From NCBI RefSeq assembly GCF_050624435.1, contig NC_134542.1, positions 14,813,997 through 14,877,996 of the forward strand: a DNA stretch of 64,000 bases, given 5' to 3'. The position numbers and the translations under genes are program-made. This document shows positions 20,921-32,260 of the stretch, one piece after another; positions within the stretch are counted from its first letter, which is position 1; each line of letters opens with the position of its first letter. This stretch comes from Tenrec ecaudatus (taxonomy: Eukaryota; Chordata; Mammalia; Afrosoricida; Tenrecidae). The notes below the pieces were generated by a model. The model ran no database searches. It was given only the letters and a program-made list of their open reading frames with translations, and was not told where the DNA came from.

Positions 20921-23500
20921 AAACTATCATTAGTCACAGATGATATGGTTTTGTACATGGAAAATCCCTGAAACTCTACAAGTGGAGTATTGGAAACGAT
21001 AAAGGAATATGGCAGAGTGGCAGGATACAAGATCAACAAACAGAAGTCTATCAGACTGCTATACATATCAGACAAGATCACAGAAGAGGCACTTAAAAAG
21101 GTAGTGCCCTTTACAATAGCCAAGCACAAATTGAAATGTCTAGGGATAGACTTGATTAAAAAAACAGATTTGTATGAGGAAAACTATAGAACACTACTAT
21201 AAGAAATCAAGAGTGACCGCAACAAATGGAAGAATAGCCCATGCTCGTGGATTAGAAGACTCAATATAGTAAAGATGTCAGTTCTACCCAAGGCACTATG
21301 AAAGTTTAATGGTATCTGATATAAATATAATCATCCTTCTTCAAACAATTGGAAAACCTGATTACCAACTTCATAAGGAGAGAGAAAACCAGATTTAGCA
21401 GAGGACTTCTCAAGAAGGACAAAGTGGGAGGGCTTGTTCTACCTGACTTTACCACCTATTTTATAGCCACAGTAGTCAAAACAGTGTGGTACTGGTACAA
21501 CAACAGATATGCAGATCAATGGAAAGGAGCTGAAGACCCAGAAATAAAAATATCAGCATTCAGGAAACTGATTTTTAATTAGGGACCAAATGGGGAGCGG
21601 ATGCCCTCTTCAATAAGTGGTGCTGGAAAAAAATGGATATCTACCTGCAGAACAATTAAGCAAGACCCTTACCTCACTTCATGCACAAGACTAAACTCAA
21701 AGTGGATCACAGACCTTGAGGTAAAACCCCAAACTATTCAGGCCATTAATGAGGGAATTGGGAAAAACTGAGAACCTTGGCACAGGGAACACATGGGCTA
21801 TCAGAAATAGGGAAAGATACAAATACAGAGGAGTTAAAAATTGACAAGTGGGATATGCTGAAGATAAAACACCTGTGTACATCAAAAGAATTCACCAAGA
21901 GAGTAATGTGGCACCCCATGAGACTCGACTGGAAAACACTCGTAAAGGCCAACAAACAGACCTTGAACTATTTATAGACTTTTCCATTTTTGTCAGTGGC
22001 TTTCTTTTTGTTATTTTGTTCTTGATTTCTGTTGTTATTGTTTTGTTGGTTTTGACTTCCTTTGTTTTTTTTATTTTGCTTTGCCTGGTTTTTGCACTTA
22101 TTAATGTATCTTCACATCTATCTAGATAAGGTGGGCAGGATAAATAATTCAGGCTGGATAAATAATTCAAAGATGAAAAGAATGGGACCAATAGTTCTAG
22201 GGGGATACAGGAAAAGGGGGGGCAGTGGGATAAAGGAAGGGGGTAGTAAGGGAACAACACATGAACTAAAATCAATGGAAGGAATGTCATAGGATGCCTA
22301 GTGGGGCTCAATCAAGGGCAATGTAGTAGGGAGGAATTACTTAACCTGACTGAGGCCAAACATGATGGCGGGATAAGAGGGAAGGAAAAAGAGCAAAGAA
22401 CCAGGAGGCAAAGGACATTTATAGAGGCCTAAATGCAGGCATATACATATTTAAATATATATGTAATAAGAAGGAAATAGAACTATGTACTAATGTCTAT
22501 ATGCTAAGAATTAAGGTTGCAGATGGACATTGGGTCTCCACTCAAGTACTCCCTTTACACAAGAACATTTTATTGAAACAATATGGCATTCTGTGATGCT
22601 CACCTTCCTGACACAATCACTGAAGACAAAATGGGTACATAGGCAAATGTGGTGAAGAAAGCTGATGGTGCCTGTTTATCAAAAGATATAGCATCTGGGG
22701 TCTTAAAGACTTGAAGATAAACAAGTGGCCATCTAGCTGAGAAGCAACAAAGTCCACATGGGAGAAGCACACCAGTCTGTGTGATCATGAGGTGTTGATG
22801 GGATCAGGCAACAGGCATCTAAGACCCAGAACAAAACCATACCCAAGGTGAATTGGTGGGGGAAGAGGGGTGTGAGGCATGGAGTGGAGACCCAATGCCC
22901 ATCTGTAGACTATTGGACATCCCCTCACAGAGGGGTCACAGGGAAGAGATGAACCAGTCAGGGTGCAGTATAGCATCAATGAAACACACAACTTTCCTCT
23001 AGTTTGTTGGTACTTCCTTCTCCGCACTATCATGACCTCAATTCTTCCTTACAAATTGGATTAGACCAGAGCATGCACAGTGCTACAGGTAAGATCCTGC
23101 AGCACAGGGAATCCAGGACAGATAAACCCTTAGGGACAACAAGGAGAGTAGAGATACCAGTAGGATTAGGGGATGGTGGGTGGAGAAAGGGGGAATTGAT
23201 CACAAGGAGAAACCTAGAACCCCTCCCAGGGGGACGAATATGGAAAAGTGGCTGAGGGGTGATGGAGGACGATATAAGATATGGAAAACATTATTTATAA
23301 CTTATCAAGGGCTCGTGAGGGAAGGTGGGGAGGGAGGGGAAAGAAATAGGGAGCTGTTATCAGGGGCTCAAATGGAAAGAGAATGCTTTGAAAATGATAG
23401 TGGCATATGTGCAAATGTATTTGACACATTGGAGGAATGTATGGACTGTGATGAGATGTCAGAGCCCCCAATAACATTATTAAAAAGAATAAAACACACA
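20921..23500 (+). mobile_element. L1 LINE: end of ORF2 plus long 3' UTR
   Basis: A 5'-truncated L1 insertion of about 2.6 kb. ORF2 sequence runs to a stop at about 21977. It is followed by 1.5 kb of 3' UTR with a T-rich start, a G-rich tract (about 22200-22250), the 'AAACAAGTGGCCATCTAGCT' block (22719), a 'GGACATCCCCTCACAGAGGG' block (22916) and a terminal 'ATGGACTGTGATGAGATGTC', ending in an A-rich tail. Only one copy of the 250-bp segment and one terminal segment are present, unlike the copies at 18.3 and 53.7 kb. This copy identifies that tail family as L1. Confidence 0.85.
20930..21977 (+). pseudogene. L1 ORF2 reverse-transcriptase C-terminal region, broken
   Basis: The frames translate to L1 ORF2-like sequence downstream of the catalytic centre. 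Features include [15 protein letters not shown] sequence at about 20935, V-A-G-Y-K-I-N-K-Q-K-S at about 21020, K-C-L-G-I-D-L-I-K at about 21140, a K-D-K-V-G-G-L-V-L-P-D-F stretch near 21420, and a terminal frame with K-W-D-M-L-K-I-K-H-L-C-T. Stops and frameshifts near 21200, 21580 and 21770 inactivate it. After the H-L-C-T-S-K-E block the frame runs only about 27 more codons before stopping. Most mammalian L1 ORF2 proteins continue much further, as the older L1 at 47.8-48.9 kb does. Confidence 0.8.
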
Positions 23501-25954
23501 GAAAACAACTATGGGGGTTTGCATGAAGAGAAAAGTCCTGGGCACATGTTACATAAGAGAAGTGGCGTGGAGTAACCACAAAGGGCTTTTTGATGTGGGC
23601 AGTATGCTTTGAATAGTTGAGGGACCATGTGAGAGAAGGGAGAATTCATTGCATCAAGACCCCCTGGAGGGAGGCTTTTATGTATAACCACTCAGAAGGA
23701 GATACTCTAATGGGATTGTGAGGTTTTCCCAGAACTGTACTCCTACTCTTGCAGGAGCAATTCAATATCATGTGCCCAAAGGGCTTCTCTCCTCACTCAA
23801 AGAAACGCAAATGCCTCTTGTAACGCATTGCCCACCTGGATTCTTGTAACTAACTAGAGACAGTAGATTTGATAGATCATGGAGCTCATGAATTCCTGAA
23901 AATCTGAAGTATGAAAATGCCTTCACTCCGTGAGGCCACAACCAACAGGAGCTTGATTCATGAAAGTAGACAGTAATAGCTCAGGTCATTTGTGAGCTTG
24001 ATGTTTGTAGATTAGAAAATGCTGTTCTTTGAAATGTGCTGAAGGTAAATTGTAATCACCTTAATGGGGGCTTTCACGATTTACAAAGAACATTTTATAA
24101 ACTCTTTCTTTACATAATAATGAAAACTATTGAGACCCAAGCCCTAAAGCAGCTTCTCTTTTTAGTTAATGTAAAAATTGCAGTTTCTCTTCTTCCTTCC
24201 TCTGCTACAGTATTTTATGCTGGAAAGTGGAGATTATTGCCTGGAATGTGTGGGCCATTTGGTCAAATGATGCACCAGAGTTATGCTTAAAAATACGTCC
24301 CTGTTGGACCATCACTTATTTAACATAGTGAGTGATTGACAGGTAAAAGTCAAGTCAAGGGCTTCTCAGGAAACTGGTAGAGTTGACCAAAAAAGGAGAG
24401 AGAAATTGTAGAGAAGAGATCTGAAAAAAAAAAAAAAGAGCCCCAGGGAAAGCAAAGGGTTAGATAATATCTGGGCAGAAATAAAAGCTGGGAGAGAAAC
24501 TGGAGCAGGAGGCTGGGACTCCAAGAATGATGCTTCCAAGGGGGAAAGAAAACGAGAAGAAATGGACAGAATACTTGATGGGTTTGAATGTATTGAAAAG
24601 AGAGATTCTCTGTCTAGTTCAGTGTTGCAATGTATTAGCAAGAAAATCAAAACAAAAACAAATGACTAAATCCAGGGAGCCCAAGAAGAAAGATGATGAT
24701 AACACAGTATATATATTTAACTGAGGATACAACTTAAATTGCTATAATTATGTAATCAGTGAATATTGAGCTAACCCTCAAGGGTGACATAACTATTTTG
24801 ACAGTACGAAATATGGCAGAAGAATGAGTAAGAGAGAGATAAGTTCTCGATTTTCTAAGAGGTAATTTCATAGATGGCAACTAAGAATAAAATAGAGCTG
24901 TGTAATTCAAATAACAGCAGTTATTTGAAATGACCAAGGCCCAGGCTAGAAGGAAGAGCTGAAAGAGGGGATAAATGAGAGCCACTGGAGAGGAGCCAAA
25001 AGGTAAGAAAAAAAAGGGTGCCTTTGATGTTTTTTAAGTTTTCAATTTACAATTAGTAGAATCTGACTTTAGAAATCATGTGCGCATACTGCTTATGTTT
25101 TAAACATTGTACATTTTAGAAATCAGTGACAAAAACATTTGCTTGATTTCTGGTAGACACAACTTTATTTTACTGGCATCTTCAGCTTGAGTACAAATTG
25201 GTAATTTAAACACTCTGACAATTATTGAATTCTATTTCAATGATTATTCTCCAGTGCAGGCAACAGCTTCTATTTCAGAAAAGCAAGTAGGATAATTAGT
25301 GACTTGGAATCCTTTTGGAAAGCAGTCAAAATACATACTCTAGAAATCCTGGCCACTCCCAATCTTCCCCTCTCTTTCTTTTCTTCCCGCCAGTCCAGAG
25401 AAATCAGTCCAACAGCCCTGACACTGCTACCACCCACTTCTCCATATCAATCCCCCAAGTGTAGCAACACATGTAAACGTTTCCTCTCCCCTGCTGTCTC
25501 TGAAAGAAACAAGCAGGCCCCTTTTGGTGTTTGGGGCTTTTTATATCTGTCATTGATAGGGAGCAGATGGAGAATGGCAAAAATAACAAACATCAGGGAA
25601 ATAACTGATCTCTAAGCAAGTAAATTCTAACTCCAGTTGTTGGCTATCAATAGACAGTGTCAGAATGAGACTGGTTCTTCTACTTCCTAGACTCCCATTC
25701 TGAGGCGTTTCAAGGTGGCCTGCCCTCAAGGTCCTGAAGCAGAATCACATCATCCTCACTTTTATCATGAATCTAATGCACTCTTGTTTTTCAAGAAATA
25801 TTGTTATTAGACCTTGGGTTATTATTGTTGTCATTAATTGGATCCCATATACAGCACAATGAAATGCTGCCTGCCCTTGAGCCGTGTTCATGGTCATTAC
25901 TCTGCTTGAGTCTTTTCTTGTGGCCTCTGGGTATTTTGGATGTATTCCAATCTA
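23501..25954. other. Unassigned non-coding DNA
   Basis: About 2.4 kb without a recognised gene or named transposon. Purine-rich stretches lie near 24390-24560. The 103-codon plus frame at 25304 overlaps a minus frame and shows no motif. Confidence 0.5.
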
Positions 25955-26150
25955 AAAACCAAAAACCAAACTCACTGCCACAAGTCAAGATTGACTCATA
26001 GTTACCCTGTAGTACCGGATAGAACTGCCCTGTGAGTTTCTGAGACTGCTTACAGGAGTAGACAGCCGTCTTTTTCCCAAGGAGCGGGCTGGTGGCTTGA
26101 ACCTTTCAGACAGGAGCCTAACACCCATGCTCCTGGCTAAGGGATGCATC
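25955..26150 (-). mobile_element. AfroSINE copy, minus strand
   Basis: 'AACCAAACTCACTGCCACAA', 'GATTGACTCATAGTTACCC', 'ATAGAACTGCCCTGTGAG' and 'GGGCTGGTGGCTTGAACC' give a near-complete reversed AfroSINE. Confidence 0.75.
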
Positions 26151-26168
26151 TTTCTTTCTTTCTTTTTT

Positions 26169-26235
<67 letters not shown>
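26151..26235. repeat. (TTTC)n microsatellite
   Basis: About 20 TTTC units lie exactly where the poly-A tail of the adjacent minus-strand L1 should be. It is probably a (GAAA)n expansion seeded by that tail. Confidence 0.95.
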
Positions 26236-26237
<2 letters not shown>

Positions 26238-27052
26238 TTCAAAGCATTTTATTGGGGGCTCTTCCAACTCTTGTTACAAACCATACATCAATTGTATTAG
26301 ACATATTTGTACATATACTCCATTGTTCTTTTCTAGACATTTACTTTCCATTGAGTCCTAGGATCAGCTCCTTCTTCTTTCCCTCTCTCCTTCCCCCACC
26401 CCCACCCTTTGTGGCCCCCTGATAGACTGTAGATTGTTAATTAATTTTCAAATCTCACACCGACCGCTGTCTCCCTTCCCCTCTGGTTTCTGTTGTTTTT
26501 CCCCCTGGTTGGGGGTGTGTGGTTATGTGCCATTCATTGTGATCGGTGTCCCCCTCCCTCCCCACCTCTCCCCCGCCTTCTCCTTACCCTGTTGGTATCT
26601 CTATTTCCATTCCTGTTCCTGGGTTCCATGTGTTGTGAGTTTTTTCTCTTGCCTATACCTATGTATATGCTCACATCTAGTCTAGATTGGGAGACGTCAC
26701 TGAGGTCATGATAGGGGAGTGGGTAGGGGGTAGAGGTGTGGGTGGGGTGAGGAGGTCTCCAGGAAACAGAGGTATATTGCGTGACCCATTAGTGCTCTAC
26801 TTCACCTTGATTAACTCACCCCTGCCCTGCGACCCCTCTGTGGGGGTATGTTTCATTGTCCATACATGGGCTTTGGGTTTCCCCTCCAACTTCTCTCCAT
26901 TTTCACCAATGCATTTTTGTTTGTTTAATGTTTATTGTGAATCTTCTGATGACCACTGCCCAGTCTCAATGACATCTCTTGATCACACTGGCTGGTGTGC
27001 TTCTTCCTTGTGGACTTGTTGCTTCACTGTTGGATGGCCGCTTTTCACTCCT
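26236..27052 (-). mobile_element. L1 3' UTR insertion, minus strand
   Basis: From 'GCATTTTATTGGGGGCTCTT' the plus strand reads the reverse complement of the young L1 3' UTR, through 'ACATTTACTTTCC' and 'CTGTGGGGGTATGTTTCATT', to 'CTGGTGTGCTTCTTCC' and 'GATGGCCGCTTTTCACTCC'. It is 5'-truncated at the same 'aacaagcggcc' block where the 18.3-kb copy begins. The 123-codon frame at 26687 is a shadow. Confidence 0.85.
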
Positions 27053-27054
27053 AT

Positions 27055-27250
27055 CTAAAGCCCACTGGCATTGAGTAGATTCCAACTTAGCAACCCGATA
27101 GAATCAAGTGGGACTGTTGACAAGATTTTTAAGACTGGGCATCTATATGGAAGCAGACTGCCATGTCTTTCTCCAATGTCATGGCTGGTGGGTTTGAATA
27201 GCTAACTTTCTAATTAGCACCAAAACACTTGGCCACTCACCACCTAGGTT
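27055..27250 (-). mobile_element. AfroSINE copy, minus strand
   Basis: 'CCCACTGGCATTGAGTAG', 'GGAAGCAGACTGCCATGTCT', 'CTGGTGGGTTTGAATAGC' and 'CACTTGGCCACTCACCACC' lie in the reversed AfroSINE order. Confidence 0.7.
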
Positions 27251-28149
27251 CTTTTTTACAACATACGCGCCCCTATCACGATCTCCCTTACCCACTCCCA
27301 TAGCATTTTTGCTGGGGAATTTTTGGAAATAGATATCCAGTCCTTTGTTCCTACTTTGTCTTAGTCTGAAATCTCCATTGAAACCAGCTTGCCATTCCAG
27401 TGAGAGGTAGAATAAGGACTGACCCCAGAATAAGGCAATCATACTCTTCTCCCTGTAGCATATTGTTTCTCCTCTGGGAATTTCCGTCCATAATAACAGG
27501 CAGATCAGTTTTCCCAGTACAACTCTGCCAGAGCGTTGTCCCAAGGCAGGACTGTCTTCCTACTCACAGTGCTATTCTCCTTCAAGAAACACAGGATTGG
27601 TCCCACAGCCATCAGCGATATCCTAACTTTAAGTACTGTGGTATTTAAACACTTTTAAATAGGTAGAAATCCATCCCAACATGCATTCCATTCATCTTTT
27701 GAAAAATTCATAGATTCATTTTCTTTCTAATACACCCTTCAGCAACCTTGCTTTACATATCTAACACCCTCCCTGTTTGCTAAGCAGTTGATAGAGCCAA
27801 ATTCCCACTTTTGCTTAGGGATTATTTTATTCAGAGCAATTTGAACTCAATTTTGTGACTTGGAGACATAAAACACAAAGAAGCAATACCTGATTAACAC
27901 TGAATAATTCAGAATTAATCAAAGTGTATTTTGAGCTGAATGCCTAAGCTAACACATTCATGATATGAGCCATATGATTACTGAGAGGAAGGAGAAGAGG
28001 AACTGTTAAAGTCCAAGCACATTTAGCATCAGCATTTAATTGTAGCAATCCTTCATAGGCTTCTCGGTTTGTTTCTCACCGATGTATTTTCCACAGTCTT
28101 TATTGATTTAAAAAATATTTTCTTCATAATAGTACTTATTTTAAACCAC
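27251..28149. other. Unassigned non-coding DNA
   Basis: No gene or named repeat. A 121-codon minus frame (27179-27544) begins outside and runs into the neighbouring AfroSINE and lacks motifs. Confidence 0.5.
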
Positions 28150-28505
28150 ACTAACATGCAGTCCCGCCACCTGTCTGTCAATGTCTCATATTATGGTGAC
28201 TTGTATGTTGCTGTGATACTGAAAGCTATGCCACTGATATTTTAAATATAGAGTCACCTATGATGAACATATTGCAGTGGAAATTTCCCATTCACACACT
28301 AGGAACAAAAGCCTGGCGATCTTTATCCAGAAATTAGCCAGAAATCCTCTGTGGATCACAACAGGTCAGTGTCAAACTCCAAAGCATTGGATACCTAAGC
28401 AGAAGTGATCAGTCCCTGGAAGGAGACATCATGTTTCTTGAAGTAGAGGGTCAATGATGGCATAGGAGGCTCTCGGGAGAGGAATTGACACCGTTGCTGG
28501 AAGGA
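28150..28505 (+). mobile_element. RTE piece joining 5' UTR directly to the 3' end
   Basis: 28156-28360 matches the RTE 5' UTR ('CACCTGTCTGTCAATGTCTC', 'GATACTGAAAGCTATGCCAC', then a 'GATCACAACAGG' block). After a junction near 28370 the sequence is the RTE 3' end ('GATCAGTCCCTGGAAGGAG', 'GAAGTAGAGGGTCAATGATG', 'GAATTGACACCGTTGCTGG'). Endonuclease and reverse transcriptase are absent between them. Confidence 0.65.
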
Positions 28506-28507
28506 TA

Positions 28508-29510
28508 AACTGGACCATGTTGTGAAGAACAGGAATTACACAGCACTTCACTGTACTCATGTGGAACTTGTAGATTGATCAAGAGGCAGTTGTGCAGTCA
28601 GCACAAGGGAATCATGCATGTTTTACAATCATAAAAGGTGTGTGTTGGTTGCACCCTGTCACCATACTTATTCACGCTGTGTGCAGAGCAAACAGTCAGA
28701 ACAGCTGCATTATATGTGAGAGAATGTGACTTCAGAATTGGAGAAAGGCTTTCTAACAACCTGCAGTATGCAGATAACACCGTCTTGCTTGCTGAATGTG
28801 AGGTGGATGTGAGGCACTTGCTGATGAAGATCAATGATGGCAGCCTTCAGGGTGGATGACAACTCAATGTAAAGAAGACCCAAATCCTCACCACTGGGCC
28901 AATAAGTAACATGAAAAATGAAGAGAAGGTTGAAGTTGTCAAGGGGGTTGTCTTATTTGGATCCACAAGCTATGTTCATGGAGGCAGCAATAAAGAGATC
29001 AAAAGATGTGCTGCATTGGGAATCTGCTGCAGGAAATATCTTTAGAGTATTATGCAGCAAGGATGTTACTTTGAGGACTTGGCTGCACCTGACCATGGTA
29101 TTTTCCATGGCCTCCTATGCATGTGAAAGTTGGACATAGCCTAAGGAAGACTGAAGAGTTGATCCATTCAAATTGTGGTGCTGGGGAAGAAAAATTGAAA
29201 GGACCATGGACTATTAAAAGGACAAACAAATCTTTCTTAAAAGGAGTAAGGACTGATTGCTCCTTAGAGTTAAGGATGGCAAGATTTTGTCTCATGTACT
29301 TTGGACGTGTTGTCAGGAGAGACCAGAGCCTGAAGAAGACATCATGTTTGCTAAAGTCAAGGGCCAGCAAAACAGGGCTAGGCCACAGGACTGCAGCAGT
29401 GGGCTCAGGCATAGTAACAATAGCGAGGATGGGGCGGGAAGGGGCAACGTTCCCTTTGGTTGAGCATAGGGTTGTAACCCACCTGATGTCACCAACATGG
29501 GCCAAATAGT
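28508..29510 (+). pseudogene. RTE reverse transcriptase to 3' end, broken
   Basis: The plus-strand frames give reverse transcriptase motifs. A G-C-T-L-S-P-Y-L-F stretch lies at about 28643. An N-N-L-Q-Y-A-D-N-T-V-L-L stretch lies at about 28760, where the catalytic Y-A-D-D has become Y-A-D-N. An L-L-M-K-I block (28820) and the downstream Y-A-C-E-S-W-T segment (29120) follow. The 3' tail ends near 29500 with 'TGGGCTCAGGCATAGTAACA'. Several stops and frameshifts are present. The altered active site alone would abolish polymerase activity. Confidence 0.8.
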
Positions 29511-29697
29511 GCATGATGCAGGAAAATGGAAAAAATGCACAGAGTCACTGAACTGGAAAGAACTAGTCACCACGCCACCATTTTAGGAGGTAGCATATGA
29601 TGGTACTGACGGAAGAAGTTCAAGCTTCTCTGAAAGCCTTAGCCAAAAACAAGGGTCCAGGAATTGATGGGAGACCACTTGAAATGTTTCAGCAAGC
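29511..29697 (+). mobile_element. RTE linker fragment, plus strand
   Basis: The block from 'GATGCAGG' through 'CACAGAGTCACTGAACTGG', 'GAGGTAGCATATGATGG' and 'GGTCCAGGAATTGATGGGAG' is the RTE segment just before the reverse transcriptase. It lies after, not before, the 3' end at 29500, so the order is scrambled. Confidence 0.7.
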
Positions 29698-31300
29698 CAG
29701 TGTCCTTATTCAGTGTCCAATTTTCACATGCATGTGAGGCAATTAAAAAGACCCTAGCGTCTAGCTACTGTTGCTGTTTCTGCATCATTTAATGTTTTGC
29801 ATATAGAATCCTTCAATATTGCCACTTCAGACTGAGGTATTTTTATCCAGGTTTTGTCACTGCGAAATCTGTGTTCTTCTGTTTAGGTTTTTCTAGTTCC
29901 TGGTCTTTGTACATTTCATTATTATATTTCGTCAACTTGAGTCTTCCTTTGAAATATTCGGGTCAACTCTCTTATTTACTCATTTCTTTCATTTGCTTTA
30001 AGCTACTGCATGTTCAAGAACTAGGCAGAGTCTCTTCTGACATCCATCTTAGTCTTTTATTTTATTTTATATTCACAGTATAATATCTTTGATGTCATTC
30101 CATAACTCATCTCATCTCCAGTCATGTGTTCAATATTTCAAATCTATTTTGGAAATGGTACCTAAATTCAAGTGGGATATATTTAAAGTCATATTTTGGA
30201 TTCTTGCGGACTTGTTTTAATTTTCTTCAGCTTCAACTTGAATTTGCATCTGAGCAATTGATATTGTGTTCTAAAGTTAGTCCCTTGCCTTGTTCTGACA
30301 CGATGTTGAGCTCCTTCATAATCCTTTTTCACAGAAGGAATTGATTTTATTCCTGTGAGTTCCATCTGGCATGGTCAATGCGTGCATTCACCATTTATAT
30401 GGTTGAAAAGGGCATTTGCATGAATTAGTTGGGTTTGCACAATTCTACCATGCATTCTCTGGTGTCATTTCCATCAAGAAGGCCATATTTCCCAACTACT
30501 GATTCATTTTCTTACTTTGTAACTCTCATTTTCTAATCAATGGATTGGTAATGTGATGCATCTTGATTGCATGTTTTATCAAATTTAACCTACAGAAGTG
30601 TGTTTAAAATCTCTATCTCTTTAGCATTAATAGTTGTTGTGTAAATTTGAATAATAGTCTTATTAACTATTGTAGGTATATGAGTATTATCCTATCACTG
30701 ACAGTTTTGCATTTCAGGATAGAGCCTGACACAGTCTTTTTGGCAGTGGATGCAACACTGCTCCTGTTCAATTTGTCATTCTGGGCAGAATCTCCCATGT
30801 GATCGTCTAACGCCAAATGGCAAGACTAGTCCATTTCAGCTCGCTAATGCTGGAATATTGATCTTTAATCATTCCGTTTCACTTTTAGCAGCTAACAGTT
30901 TTCATTGATTCATACTTTGTACATTCCATATTCTCATTTTAAATGGATGTTTGCGGCAGTTTCTTTTCCTTTTGAGTAATCTGACATCTGTAAATGAAGC
31001 TTCTGAAAGCCTGTCTCCAGCCATATGACGAGTTTGACATCACTTGGAGAAGGCAGCTCTTCGCCACTGGTATTGGGAGTGACTTCATTCCAAGGGGCAC
31101 ATCTTCTGGCACCTGATTCCACAATGTTCCACTGCTGTCTGTATGGTGTTCACTGGTGAACATTTTCATGGGAGGGTCCCCAGTCCTTCTCAGTCTGTTA
31201 ACCTGGGAGCTGTGCTGAAACCTGTACTTCATGGGTGAACCACTGATATTTAAAATCAGGTGACTTCACTTTCAGTATCACAGCAATTTCCAAGACACAC
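29698..31300 (-). mobile_element. RTE 5' half (5' UTR and endonuclease), minus strand
   Basis: The plus strand reads the reverse complement of RTE from the linker ('TCTGCATCATTTAATG' at 29786). It passes through the endonuclease region ('GCATCTTGATTGCATGTTTT', 'ATTTGAATAATAGTCTTATT', 'AGTCCATTTCAGCTCGCTAA') to the 5' UTR ('GTTCCACTGCTGTCTGTATG', 'AGCTGTGCTGAAACCTGTAC') at about 31290. A short inverted piece of the reverse transcriptase end lies at 29698-29760. Many stops. A truncation near the 'GATGCAG' linker motif complements the start of the 29511 fragment. Confidence 0.8.
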
Positions 31301-32079
31301 AATAGATAAATAGTCATTTACCCTAGTTATGGGATCATAATCCCCCAGTCTACGAAAACATCCAGAAGTACATTTTCATATGTCCTATCTGTTAAAATTG
31401 GGGTATAAGTGGTAGATGAGCATGTCTACAAACTTTTGAAGCAATTGTGACCAGGCTTATAGACAAGTACTAAAAATTCAGTTATTAACGAGCAGGATAA
31501 TCATTTTAGCAAGCTTGTGTAAGTAACTTCTTCAATGATCAATTTTTCAACTTTAGAAATGATAAATTATGTATTCTGATTTCTACTAATCTTTCAGCTA
31601 TTACATTTTTAATTTTAAGTTACCTGGGTTGTTTTCATATCTTATTTTCATGTTTTTTTGCAATAAACTGCTATAACTCAACATGTGCTATGTCAGACAG
31701 AGGAAGCAGAGGTCATTGTAAAATTAATTTATTATCTTTAATTACTTTAACAAGTATTATTAATTTTTCCTATCATTTTCTGGGCAGCCTATAACCTCTT
31801 AGATGTGCATTTCCAGTACAACACACACACTCTCTCTCTCTCTCCCTCCCTCCTTCCCTCCCTCTCTCTCTTTCTTGTAGGGAAAGTAAAAAATGTTTTT
31901 CTTTAATGTCTATTTACTTCTTGTACATATTTTGAGGTTGACATGTAATCTACTTAGTGAATTAGTTTTTAGTAAATAAGTTATAATCTTACTATTAAAA
32001 TATAATAATACCTATTTATCGAAGAAAAGCTAGCTTGTATTTATTCATCTTGCAAGTAATCATTAAGCATTTATTTTAA
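31301..32079. other. Unassigned non-coding DNA
   Basis: AT-rich, with no gene or named repeat apart from the simple repeat at 31821. Confidence 0.5.
31821..31876. repeat. (CA)n(TC)n simple repeat
   Basis: A short CA run passes into TC and CCCT tracts. Confidence 0.9.
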
Positions 32080-32260
32080 GCTAAGAACTATTCTAAAGAC
32101 TCACAGATATTGATTATGTTAATTCTTACAACATTATAAGAGAGATAATATTATTTCTTCATTTTGCCTATGAAGAAACTAAGGCACAGAGAAGTTAGGT
32201 GACTTGCCTAAACTGCAAAGACTTCTTATCTCAAACTTGAAGTTTGGAGCTCTTCTGGAT
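32080..32260 (-). mobile_element. MIR SINE, minus strand
   Basis: 'TAATTCTTACAACATTATAA', 'CCTATGAAGAAACTAAGGC' and 'CAGAGAAGTTAGGTGACTTG' reproduce the reverse complement of the MIR core and 3' region. It is an ancient mammal-wide repeat, consistent with its divergence. Confidence 0.75.
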
